From DAIOSQ01 sp036752465 (GTDB lineage: Bacteria > Pseudomonadota > Gammaproteobacteria > Legionellales > Legionellaceae): a stretch of 20,286 nucleotides of DNA. Both the position numbers and the translations under genes were made by a program. Each line of letters opens with the position of its first letter. Position 1 is the stretch's first letter. The notes below the pieces were generated by a model. The model ran no database searches, was not told where the DNA came from, and saw only the letters and a list, made by a program, of their open reading frames with translations. Shown here piece by piece: positions 1 through 7,459 of this stretch. The stretch covers positions 1-20,286 of the forward strand of contig DAIOSQ010000020.1 in the NCBI GenBank assembly GCA_036752465.1. The letters run 5' to 3'.

Positions 1-2
1 TA

Positions 3-284
3 TCCGCCGGTAAGCCGATTATTGCTTCATTAAATGGCGAGGGTGCAAGAGTGTTAGCGATGACTGGAGCAGCCATAGTTTGTCCGGCTGAGGATGCGTC
101 TGCACTGGCAATTGCAATTCGGCGGATGCGAGCGCTGGATGATGTTAAGCGCCAACAAATGGCGGCGGCTGGGCGAGAATACTTTATCAACCATTTTGAA
201 ATCAGCAAACAAGCGGCGCTGTTGATAACAATGCTTCAAGCAAATTTAATCCAGTCGAAGGAACCTATGCAATGCGTATCCTGA
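3..284 (+). CDS. Glycosyltransferase, GT4-like, C-terminal fragment (cut by window edge)
   Basis: The reading frame is open from the left edge and ends with TGA at 282-284, so only about 93 C-terminal residues are present. The segment GKPIIASLNGEGARVL followed by GAAIVCPAEDASALAIAI matches the donor-nucleotide-binding part of GT-B (GT4) sugar transferases, where a Gly-Glu pair and a 'P..D..ALA..I' helix hold the nucleotide sugar. By context it should transfer a sugar to an undecaprenyl-linked O-unit at the cytoplasmic membrane; WbuB/FnlD-type transferases sit next to L-FucNAc-type genes in other O-antigen clusters. Its end overlaps the next gene by 13 bp, which suggests one operon and coupled translation. 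Acceptor and donor cannot be read from the fragment. The apparent GTG at 51 is internal, not a start. Confidence 0.75.
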   Translation, partial: SAGKPIIASLNGEGARVLAMTGAAIVCPAEDASALAIAIRRMRALDDVKRQQMAAAGREYFINHFEISKQAALLITMLQANLIQSKEPMQCVS

Positions 285-1138
285 TACTAGGAGCCACTGG
301 GATGATTGGCAGCACTTTCTTCCGTGTCATGTCTGCGGCGTATGCCGAAACCTGGGGTACAGTGCGCAGCCCGCGGTTTTTGCCGGCAAAGGGGCAGCAC
401 CATTTATTGTTATTGCCCGATGTGCTCGATATGACGGCCTGTGTGAGTGCATTGCAGCACATACAGCCAGATGTCGTTATTAATGCCACCGGTATTGTCA
501 AACAGTTAAGCATTGCTACGGACGCTAAACAAGTGATGCCGATCAATGCAGTTTTCTCTCATCAACTAGCAGCCATGTGCGAGCGCATAGGTGCACGGTT
601 AATCCTGCTAAGTACAGATTGCGTATTTTCAGGTAAGCAAGGCATGTATACGGAGGATGACCTATGTGATGCTGAGGATTTATATGGTCAATCAAAGGCC
701 ATGGGAGAAGTCAAACATGCTAGCCATGTGTTGACCATACGCACATCAACCATTGGTCATGAGCCAGGTAGCCACCACGGTTTGCTGGAGTGGTTTCTGG
801 CGCAAACCGGCACGGTCTCTGGTTTTAAACATGCTATATTCTCTGGCATCCCTACGGTTTTATTGGCACAATTGATGTTAGAGTATATCTTACCTAACCC
901 TAAATTATGCGGTGTTTATCATGTGGCATCCGCGCCGATCAACAAATACGAGTTGTTGCAGTTAATTAAGTTCTATTATGGCAAACAGATTCAGATAGAG
1001 GAAAATACTGCCGTTGTAATTGATCGCTCACTCAATGGTCTTCGCTTTATCAAAGCAACGGGGTATACTCCGCTGTCGTGGGAAGCACAAATTGAATGCA
1101 TGTTTAAAGACAGCAAAGCTAGATTAATGGGTTGCTAA
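272..1138 (+). CDS. RmlD-like NAD(P)-dependent sugar-nucleotide reductase (WbvR/QnlA-type)
   Basis: A 288-residue short-chain dehydrogenase. The N-terminus has the Rossmann motif GATGMIG (residues 7-13). The catalytic set is S114-T115-D116 and Y138-x3-K142 (YGQSK), and the context 'STDCVFSG..G.Y.E.D' is typical of dTDP-4-dehydrorhamnose reductases (RmlD). It lies directly before a UDP-GlcNAc 4,6-dehydratase and a 2-epimerase, so its likely substrate is a UDP-4-keto-6-deoxy-L-HexNAc rather than dTDP-4-keto-rhamnose. In the L-FucNAc route this step is done by CapF/WbjC/FnlB, about 370 residues with a C-terminal cupin. The shorter RmlD-like form is what is known for UDP-L-RhaNAc/L-QuiNAc synthesis (WbvR, QnlA). 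Start at 272 is supported by GAAGGA at 257-262. A less likely alternative is an Abe-like reductase of the CDP branch. The exact sugar is inferred. Confidence 0.75.
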   Translation: MRILILGATGMIGSTFFRVMSAAYAETWGTVRSPRFLPAKGQHHLLLLPDVLDMTACVSALQHIQPDVVINATGIVKQLSIATDAKQVMPINAVFSHQLAAMCERIGARLILLSTDCVFSGKQGMYTEDDLCDAEDLYGQSKAMGEVKHASHVLTIRTSTIGHEPGSHHGLLEWFLAQTGTVSGFKHAIFSGIPTVLLAQLMLEYILPNPKLCGVYHVASAPINKYELLQLIKFYYGKQIQIEENTAVVIDRSLNGLRFIKATGYTPLSWEAQIECMFKDSKARLMGC

Positions 1139-1139
1139 T

Positions 1140-2150
1140 ATGTTCGAAAATAGTGTTATATTAATCACGGGCGGCACAGGTTCCTTCGGTCAAACCATCA
1201 TGCAGCGCTTGTTAAAAACCACTGCACGTGAAATCAGAATTTTCAGCCGCGACGAAAAAAAGCAGGAAGACATGCGCATTGCCATGGCGAATACCCGACT
1301 GAAATTTTACATAGGGGATGTCAGAGATAAAAGCAGTATCGAAGAAGCTATGTTTGGCGTTGATTATGTATTTCATGCGGCGGCATTAAAACAAGTTCCT
1401 TCCTGTGAGTTTTATCCCATGGAAGCTTTTCGTACCAATGTGATCGGCACAGATAATGTTCTCCTAGCAGCAATCTCAAATGATGTTAAACGGTTGGTGC
1501 TACTTAGCACAGACAAAGCAGTTTACCCGATCAATGCCATGGGTATTTCCAAGGCTATGGCGGAAAAAGTTTTGATCGCAAAATCGCGTCTCTATGCTGA
1601 TAGGCAAACGGTGATGTGTTCAACCCGTTATGGAAATGTCATGGCCTCGCGCGGCTCAGTCATACCCTTGTTCATCGATCAGATATGCAAGGATGAGCCC
1701 ATTACCATTACTGATCCGCACATGACCCGTTTTATGATGAGCCTTGAAGATTCTGTTGATTTGGTGCTGCACGCCTTTCAAAACGGAGAACCTGGTGATA
1801 TTTTCGTGCAAAAAGCCCCTGCTGCGACCATTTTATCCGTAGCTGAGGCATTGAAAGATATTTTTGCTTCAAGTGTGCCCATAAAAATTATCGGGACACG
1901 ACATGGCGAAAAATTATATGAAACCTTAGTTTCTCGAGAAGAAATGGCCAAATCAAACGATATGGGGCGTTATTATCGCATAATTTGTGATGATAGAGAT
2001 TTGAATTACAGCAAGTACTTCGTTGAGGGTGAGATCAGTATTGCCACCTATGAAGATTACACCTCGCATAGCACCACCAGACTGACACGTGATGAGGTCC
2101 GATCGCTGCTGAGAGGCCTCGACATTGTAGGAGAAAAATTAGATGCTTAA
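1140..2150 (+). CDS. UDP-GlcNAc 4,6-dehydratase / epimerase (FlaA1/CapE/FnlA family)
   Basis: A 336-residue extended SDR. GGTGSFG (residues 11-17) binds NADP. STDKA (123-127) and MGISK (134-138) form the active site; Met134 stands where most SDRs have the catalytic Tyr, which is a hallmark of the inverting FlaA1/PseB/CapE dehydratases that remove C6-OH and also epimerise C5 of UDP-GlcNAc, giving L-sugars. Length fits the family (about 330-345). It starts 1 bp after the reductase stop and overlaps the next gene by 8 bp. The WbjD/FnlC-type epimerase beside it argues for the FnlA/WbjB/CapE role (UDP-4-keto-6-deoxy-L-HexNAc) rather than pseudaminic acid synthesis, because no PseC aminotransferase is present. 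Family call is firm; product stereochemistry is inferred. Confidence 0.9.
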   Translation: MFENSVILITGGTGSFGQTIMQRLLKTTAREIRIFSRDEKKQEDMRIAMANTRLKFYIGDVRDKSSIEEAMFGVDYVFHAAALKQVPSCEFYPMEAFRTNVIGTDNVLLAAISNDVKRLVLLSTDKAVYPINAMGISKAMAEKVLIAKSRLYADRQTVMCSTRYGNVMASRGSVIPLFIDQICKDEPITITDPHMTRFMMSLEDSVDLVLHAFQNGEPGDIFVQKAPAATILSVAEALKDIFASSVPIKIIGTRHGEKLYETLVSREEMAKSNDMGRYYRIICDDRDLNYSKYFVEGEISIATYEDYTSHSTTRLTRDEVRSLLRGLDIVGEKLDA

Positions 2151-3273
2151 AGTCATGACCCTGGTCGGTACCAGGCCTGAGTTAATTAAAATGAGTCGCG
2201 TGATCCAAGCGTTTGATCAGCACGTTGAGCATATCCTGGTACATTCCGGACAAAATTACGATTATGAATTAAACAAGGTTTTTTTTGATGAGCTAAATAT
2301 TCGTCAGCCAGATTATTTTTTAAATGCCGATCCTACGACAGCGATTAAAACAATCGCAGATATACTGGTGAAAATGGAGGAGTTGTTGGTAAATATTCGT
2401 CCAGATGCCTTGCTATTATACGGGGATACCAACACCTGCTTGGCGGTAATCGCGGCGAAGCGGCATAAAGTACCAGTTTTTCACATGGAAGCAGGCAATC
2501 GTTGTTTTGATCAACGCGTCCCAGAAGAACTGAATCGCAAGGTACTCGACCACTTAAGTGATATTAATTTTGTTCTAACCGAACATGCTAGACGCTATCT
2601 AATTGCCGAAGGCATTCGCCCAGAAACAATTATTAAGACAGGATCGCATATGAAAGAGGTTTTGGACCATTACATGCCTAAGATTATGCAATCTGATATT
2701 CTCAAAACAGCGCAGTTAACATCTGAAAAGTTTTTTGTTGTCAGCGCACATCGCGAAGAAAATGTTGATGATGTTGATAATTTAACGCATCTTATCGTTA
2801 CTTTGAACGCCCTTGCGCATCAGTATCAGTTACCGATTATGTTTTCCACACATCCTCGCACCAAAAAACGTATAGAGGCTCTAGCCAACCAGGCGCTGCA
2901 TCCCTTGATACAATTGATGAAACCTTTCGGCTTATTTGATTACATCAAGTTACAAATGGAAGCGTTTTGTGTGATATCAGATAGCGGTACCATCACGGAA
3001 GAGGCCTCTTTGTTGAATTTGCCGGCTGTAACCATCAGAAATATGCACGAACGCCCCGAAGGCATGGATGTAGGTACGGTGGTGATGAGTGGGTTGAAGC
3101 AAGAAAGAGTTATGGACGCCATCAACGTAGTGACCAGTCAACATGAACGTGGTAAGCGTTTGTTGCCCTTAATTGATGACTATGATACGGATACGGTTTC
3201 CAAACAAATTTTGCGTGTGGTTCTGAGTTACGTAGATTACGTCAACCGCACAGTCTGGCATAAAACACAATGA
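2143..3273 (+). CDS. UDP-N-acetyl-L-hexosamine 2-epimerase (WbjD/FnlC/QnlB type, non-hydrolysing)
   Basis: A 376-residue protein of the WecB-like UDP-GlcNAc 2-epimerase superfamily (GT-B fold). Visible family motifs are GTRPE (9-13), HSGQNYD (34-40), GDTNT, STHPRT, SAHREEN and SDSGTITEEA. Where WecB enzymes have HVEAGLR, this protein has HMEAGNRCFDQRVPEE, a form found in the L-sugar epimerases (WbjD, CapG, FnlC). The expected reaction is C2 inversion of a UDP-6-deoxy-L-HexNAc, for example UDP-L-RhaNAc to UDP-L-QuiNAc. Start ATG 2143 overlaps the dehydratase end by 8 bp, and its stop overlaps the next start as ATGA, so translation is coupled on both sides. Which L-sugar it makes depends on the unusual reductase at 272-1138. 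Confidence 0.88.
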   Translation: MLKVMTLVGTRPELIKMSRVIQAFDQHVEHILVHSGQNYDYELNKVFFDELNIRQPDYFLNADPTTAIKTIADILVKMEELLVNIRPDALLLYGDTNTCLAVIAAKRHKVPVFHMEAGNRCFDQRVPEELNRKVLDHLSDINFVLTEHARRYLIAEGIRPETIIKTGSHMKEVLDHYMPKIMQSDILKTAQLTSEKFFVVSAHREENVDDVDNLTHLIVTLNALAHQYQLPIMFSTHPRTKKRIEALANQALHPLIQLMKPFGLFDYIKLQMEAFCVISDSGTITEEASLLNLPAVTIRNMHERPEGMDVGTVVMSGLKQERVMDAINVVTSQHERGKRLLPLIDDYDTDTVSKQILRVVLSYVDYVNRTVWHKTQ

Positions 3274-4259
3274 CAGCCTCATCTGTTATCGTAAATATTT
3301 TGCCGGCCGGCATCGAATTCAATGCAACAAATGAGCAAACCGTACTTGAGGCAGCCTTGTCGCAAGGTTTTTTCTTGGGACATAGTTGCAAAAAAGGCAC
3401 CTGTGGCACGTGCAAGGCAGAGATTGTTAGCGGTCAGCTCATCAATGACGCTGGACAGATGATGACTCACGGTGATATTTTCACCTGTGCTGCCCGGGCC
3501 TTATCTGATGTGGTACTTAAAGCGAAATATTTTCCAGAATTGGCACATATTGAGTGCAAAATCCTGCCATGTAAAGTGGCCAGCTGCATCATGGTGGCAG
3601 AAGATATCTTATGGTTGACCTTGCGACTTCCGCCACAAACCGAATTTACCTATCTGCCAGGCCAATATATTGACTTATTGCACAATGGCTTGCAACGCAG
3701 TTATTCGATAGCTAACTTTGCGAATCGTGCAGACGGCTTAGAGCTGCATATTCGGTTGTTGCCGGAAGGACAGCTTAGTCGTCAGTTGCAGCTGGTCAAC
3801 AACAACCAGCTGTTGCGCATGGAAGGTCCTAAAGGTACATTCTTTGTGAAAAAAGCAAATAATCCGCTGCTTTTTATTGCTGGTGGTACTGGGTTTGCGC
3901 CAATCAAAGCCATGATAGAACAGCTTATTGCCGCAGAAGATCAGCGGGATATTCACCTCTACTGGGGAATGACCCATAGTTCCCGTTTCTACTGTCATAG
4001 TGCTATGCAATGGGCCAGACAATATAAGCACATTCGCTATGTGCCTGTCGTATCAGGAACAGATGATGCATGGCAAGGCGTACGAGGTTGGGTGCATGAA
4101 GCTGTGCTTGCTGATTTTACAGATTTAACTGATTATCATGTATATGCATGTGGTGCTGCAGTGATGCTAGAAGCAGTCGAAGACAGTTTGGTCAACATAG
4201 GGTTGCATCGGGATAATTTTTTTAAAGATACTTTTGTACCTTCCAATGAATTAGGTTAA
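3270..4259 (+). CDS. ddhD: CDP-6-deoxy-delta-3,4-glucoseen reductase (E3), ferredoxin-FAD-NAD(P)H fusion
   Basis: A 329-residue iron-sulfur flavoprotein. Residues 1-90 form a plant-type [2Fe-2S] ferredoxin domain with ligands C40, C45, C48 and C73. Residues 100-200 form the FAD domain, with RSYSIAN (143-149) as the flavin-binding RxYS motif. Residues 200-329 form the NAD(P)H domain, with GGTGFAP (205-211) and CGA (294-296). This layout and length match RfbI/AscD/DdhD, which pass electrons from NAD(P)H to DdhC (E1) during C3 deoxygenation of CDP-4-keto-6-deoxyglucose. The position before ddhA, ddhB and ddhC repeats the order known in Salmonella and Yersinia O-antigen clusters, which separates it from phenol hydroxylase-type reductases with the same domains. 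It overlaps the preceding gene by 4 bp. Confidence 0.9.
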   Translation: MTASSVIVNILPAGIEFNATNEQTVLEAALSQGFFLGHSCKKGTCGTCKAEIVSGQLINDAGQMMTHGDIFTCAARALSDVVLKAKYFPELAHIECKILPCKVASCIMVAEDILWLTLRLPPQTEFTYLPGQYIDLLHNGLQRSYSIANFANRADGLELHIRLLPEGQLSRQLQLVNNNQLLRMEGPKGTFFVKKANNPLLFIAGGTGFAPIKAMIEQLIAAEDQRDIHLYWGMTHSSRFYCHSAMQWARQYKHIRYVPVVSGTDDAWQGVRGWVHEAVLADFTDLTDYHVYACGAAVMLEAVEDSLVNIGLHRDNFFKDTFVPSNELG

Positions 4260-4263
4260 TACA

Positions 4264-5037
4264 ATGAAAGCAGTCATACTTGCAGGTGGTTTGGGGACTC
4301 GATTGGCGGAAGAAACCGATTTAAAGCCTAAACCAATGGTGGAAATCGGCGGTAAACCGATGCTATGGCATATTATGAAAATCTATGCCAGCCATGATAT
4401 ACAGGATTTCGTCATTTGTTGTGGCTATAAAGGCTATCTGATTAAGGAGTATTTCGCCAATTATTTTCTACATATGTCAGATGTTACCTTCAATATGCGT
4501 GACAATAGTATGCACGTGCATACTCAACGTGCAGAAACCTGGAATATAACTTTGGTAGACACGGGTGAAGACACCATGACTGGCGGAAGATTGTCGCGTG
4601 TTGCAAATTACATACAACAGGATGATATATTTTGTTTTACTTATGGTGACGGGTTGAGTGATGTGAATATCACAAAAACCATCGATTTTCATCGAAAACA
4701 TGGCAAACTTGCGACCTTGGTTGCGGCTAACCCGCCCAGTCGTTTCGGTATTTTAGAGTTAGAAGGACAGCAGGTCAGGGCTTTTCAAGAAAAGCCCATA
4801 CAAGACAGTGGTCTTATCAATGGCGGTTTTTTTGTGCTGTCCCCGGAGGTATTGAATTATTTAGATGGAGACGCCTGTGTCTGGGAGCAAGGGCCGTTAA
4901 TGCGCCTAGCGTCAGAGGGCCAACTGATGGCATATGAGCACGCTGGTTTCTGGCAGCCTATGGATACGTTGCGAGAAAAACAATATCTGGAAGGCTTATG
5001 GTGTAATCGCAAAGCCCCTTGGAAGGTATGGGAGTAA
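4264..5037 (+). CDS. ddhA: Glucose-1-phosphate cytidylyltransferase
   Basis: A 257-residue nucleotidyltransferase, the usual length for RfbF/DdhA/AscA. The N-terminus carries the signature GGLGTRL (8-14), then ETDLKPKPM with a phosphate-binding Lys. TYGDGLSDV supplies the metal-binding Asp, and WQPMDTLREK near the C-terminus is characteristic of this cytidylyltransferase rather than of RmlA or GalU. It makes CDP-D-glucose from CTP and glucose-1-phosphate in the cytoplasm, the first step of CDP-3,6-dideoxyhexose synthesis. It begins 4 bp after the ddhD stop and ends 6 bp before ddhB, in one operon. Also called rfbF in LPS clusters. Confidence 0.95.
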   Translation: MKAVILAGGLGTRLAEETDLKPKPMVEIGGKPMLWHIMKIYASHDIQDFVICCGYKGYLIKEYFANYFLHMSDVTFNMRDNSMHVHTQRAETWNITLVDTGEDTMTGGRLSRVANYIQQDDIFCFTYGDGLSDVNITKTIDFHRKHGKLATLVAANPPSRFGILELEGQQVRAFQEKPIQDSGLINGGFFVLSPEVLNYLDGDACVWEQGPLMRLASEGQLMAYEHAGFWQPMDTLREKQYLEGLWCNRKAPWKVWE

Positions 5038-5043
5038 ACCACT

Positions 5044-6111
5044 ATGAATTCTTCTGTATTTTGGCGCGGCAAGCGCGTATTGGTTACTGGTCACACTGGG
5101 TTTAAAGGCAGCTGGCTATGCATGTGGCTGCATAGCACGGGGGCCAATGTGCAAGGGTACGCACTTGCACCGCCAACCCAGCCAAGTTTATTTGAGATTG
5201 TTAGCCTAAACGAAAAAATAGCCTCAGAGTTTGGTGATATTCGCTCTTTGCCACAATTATTAGCCTGCATGCAACGTTTTCAGCCAGAAATTGTGTTTCA
5301 TTTAGCAGCTCAACCTTTGGTACGTTTATCGTACGAACAGCCGCTCGAAACATATACAACCAATGTTATTGGCACCATCACAGTATTAGAGTGTATCCGT
5401 CAGGTAGACTCGGTGCGTGCCTGTGTTAATGTCACCAGCGATAAATGCTATGAAAATCGTGAATGGGCGTGGGGATATCGTGAAGATGAACCCATGGGTG
5501 GGTATGACCCTTACAGCAGCAGCAAAGGCTGTGCTGAGCTTGTCACCCAAAGTTATAGACGATCCTATTTCAGTAGCACCGATCGTCCCAGTTGTGCTTT
5601 GGCTTCTGCCAGAGCTGGTAATGTAATTGGTGGCGGTGATTTTGCAAGCGATCGCTTGCTGCCGGATATACTCCATGCATTGACTCACGGTGAGCGGATC
5701 ACTCTGCGTCATCCGCATGCTATTCGTCCATGGCAACATGTCTTGGAACCGCTAGCTGGCTATATGCAACTCGCCCAAAGGTTATATGAAGATGGACAAT
5801 CATTTGCTACTGCTTGGAATTTCGGACCAAATGATCATGATACCAAATCTGTGCAATCAATAGTTAAAGAAGTGCTAAATATTTGGGGTGATCGAGTCGA
5901 TTGGATTATAAACTCAGATGCGCCAAAACATGAAGCGCAGTCCTTAAAATTAGATTGCTCTAAAGCAAAGCTACAGTTGGGCTGGAAACCACAATGGTCA
6001 ATTGAAAAGACTTTGGCACGCATCGTCAATTGGCACCGACAATGGTTGGCGGGGGCTGACATGTACGCCTATACCATGGCTGAAATTAACGAATATACCC
6101 ATTCTTCATGA
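5044..6111 (+). CDS. ddhB: CDP-glucose 4,6-dehydratase
   Basis: A 355-residue extended SDR, typical length for RfbG/DdhB/AscB. The NAD site is GHTGFKG (16-22), the GHTGFKGSWL form specific to CDP-glucose dehydratases. Catalytic residues are T131-S132-D133-K134 and Y157-x3-K161 (YSSSK). HLAAQPLVRLSYEQP and VGTSDKCYEN-like segments are also family marks (here VNVTSDKCYEN). It converts CDP-glucose to CDP-4-keto-6-deoxyglucose, the substrate of the DdhC/DdhD pair. It sits 6 bp after ddhA and 29 bp before ddhC. Also called rfbG. No oddities in length or active site. Confidence 0.95.
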   Translation: MNSSVFWRGKRVLVTGHTGFKGSWLCMWLHSTGANVQGYALAPPTQPSLFEIVSLNEKIASEFGDIRSLPQLLACMQRFQPEIVFHLAAQPLVRLSYEQPLETYTTNVIGTITVLECIRQVDSVRACVNVTSDKCYENREWAWGYREDEPMGGYDPYSSSKGCAELVTQSYRRSYFSSTDRPSCALASARAGNVIGGGDFASDRLLPDILHALTHGERITLRHPHAIRPWQHVLEPLAGYMQLAQRLYEDGQSFATAWNFGPNDHDTKSVQSIVKEVLNIWGDRVDWIINSDAPKHEAQSLKLDCSKAKLQLGWKPQWSIEKTLARIVNWHRQWLAGADMYAYTMAEINEYTHSS

Positions 6112-6140
6112 AAAGACTGGTTTGTACAGGATAACATATT

Positions 6141-7457
6141 ATGAAAACCAAAGAACAACTGAGACTGGCGATTGCCGAGCTGGTCAAAGACTACGCCGAT
6201 TTAAGCTACCAACCCCAGATGTTTGATAGCAATAGCGCTGTGATTCCTCCCTCAGGCAAAGTATTGGGTGCAAAAGAGTTGCAAAATATGGTCGATGCCG
6301 CATTAGACGGCTGGCTGACTTCGGGACGTTTCAATGCTGCTTTTGAAAAAAAATTGTCTGAGTATCTAGGGGTTGCACATGTGTTGACCACAACATCAGG
6401 CTCTTCAGCTAACTTACTTGCTTTGACGGCATTGACTTCGCCTAAACTGGGCGATCGCCAGCTGAAGAAGGGTGATGAAGTGATAACAGTTGCCGCCGGT
6501 TTTCCAACTACAGTTAATCCAATCATCCAAAATGGTTTGGTGCCAGTTTTTGTTGATGTCAATATCCCTACCTATAATATCGACGTTAGTTTATTAGAAG
6601 GGGCTATTTCACTTAAAACCAAAGCCATCATGTTAGCACATACACTCGGAAACCCATTTGATTTATCAGCAGTCAAGCGTATAGCCGAGAAGTACCAATT
6701 ATGGCTCATAGAAGATTGTTGTGATGCGTTAGGTACTACCTATAATAATCAAAAGGTAGGCACATTTGGTGACATTGCGACGCTCAGTTTTTATCCTGCG
6801 CACCACATAACCATGGGTGAGGGCGGCGCGGTTTTCACACAAGATAAGGACCTAGCAGTGATCCTCGAATCATTTCGTGACTGGGGTCGAGATTGTTACT
6901 GCGGGCCTGGATGTGATAACACGTGTGGCAAACGATTCGGTCATAAATTAGGCAGCTTGCCGCAGGGATATGACCATAAATACACGTATTCACATATGGG
7001 CTACAACCTTAAGATTACTGATATGCAGGCGGCTTGTGGTTTAGCACAGCTGGATCAGCTGGATTATTTTATTCGGCGGCGGCGTGAAAACTTTAATTAT
7101 TTGACTGAAGGTTTGACTAACTGTGCGTCTTTTTTATGCTTGCCCAAAGCTACAGCTAACTCAGATCCTTCGTGGTTTGGTTTTCCAATCACTTTGCAAC
7201 CAGATTGTGGTGCGCAACGTGTCGATGTGTTAAAATTCTTAACCCAGAATCGCATTGGTACCCGCTTATTGTTTGCTGGAAATTTAACACGTCAGCCATA
7301 TTTTGAGCATGTTAACTACCGCGTGCATGGCGAACTGAGCAATACGGATCTGGTGATGAATCAAACCTTCTGGGTGGGTGTGTTTCCTGGATTGGATAGA
7401 GCACATTTGGATTACATGATAGCCAAATTTGCAGAGTTTTTTGGCATTAACTTTTAA
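6141..7457 (+). CDS. ddhC: CDP-4-keto-6-deoxyglucose 3-dehydrase (E1), PMP and [2Fe-2S] enzyme
   Basis: A 438-residue member of the DegT/DnrJ/EryC1 aminotransferase fold. The segment SFYPAHHITMGEGGAVF (from residue 216) has His at 221/222 where true aminotransferases have the PLP-binding Lys. That substitution is the mark of E1/RfbH/ColD-type dehydratases that use PMP. Cysteines C252, C254, C258 and C262 form the distinctive iron-sulfur cluster loop. With DdhD it removes the C3 hydroxyl and yields CDP-4-keto-3,6-dideoxyglucose. The N-terminal MKTKEQLRLAIAELVKDYA helix is typical of RfbH. The start ATG at 6141 is preceded by AGGATAA at 6128-6134, a modest RBS. It ends 2 bp before the flippase gene. 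Also called rfbH. Confidence 0.95.
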   Translation: MKTKEQLRLAIAELVKDYADLSYQPQMFDSNSAVIPPSGKVLGAKELQNMVDAALDGWLTSGRFNAAFEKKLSEYLGVAHVLTTTSGSSANLLALTALTSPKLGDRQLKKGDEVITVAAGFPTTVNPIIQNGLVPVFVDVNIPTYNIDVSLLEGAISLKTKAIMLAHTLGNPFDLSAVKRIAEKYQLWLIEDCCDALGTTYNNQKVGTFGDIATLSFYPAHHITMGEGGAVFTQDKDLAVILESFRDWGRDCYCGPGCDNTCGKRFGHKLGSLPQGYDHKYTYSHMGYNLKITDMQAACGLAQLDQLDYFIRRRRENFNYLTEGLTNCASFLCLPKATANSDPSWFGFPITLQPDCGAQRVDVLKFLTQNRIGTRLLFAGNLTRQPYFEHVNYRVHGELSNTDLVMNQTFWVGVFPGLDRAHLDYMIAKFAEFFGINF

Positions 7458-7459
7458 CT

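Noticed and set aside
5386..5739. 117-codon minus-strand frame inside ddhB.
   Set aside because: It lies wholly antisense to a clear CDP-glucose dehydratase gene, with no recognisable family; a shadow of the coding strand.
6206..6562. 118-codon minus-strand frame inside ddhC.
   Set aside because: Antisense to conserved ddhC sequence, no family and no expression signal.
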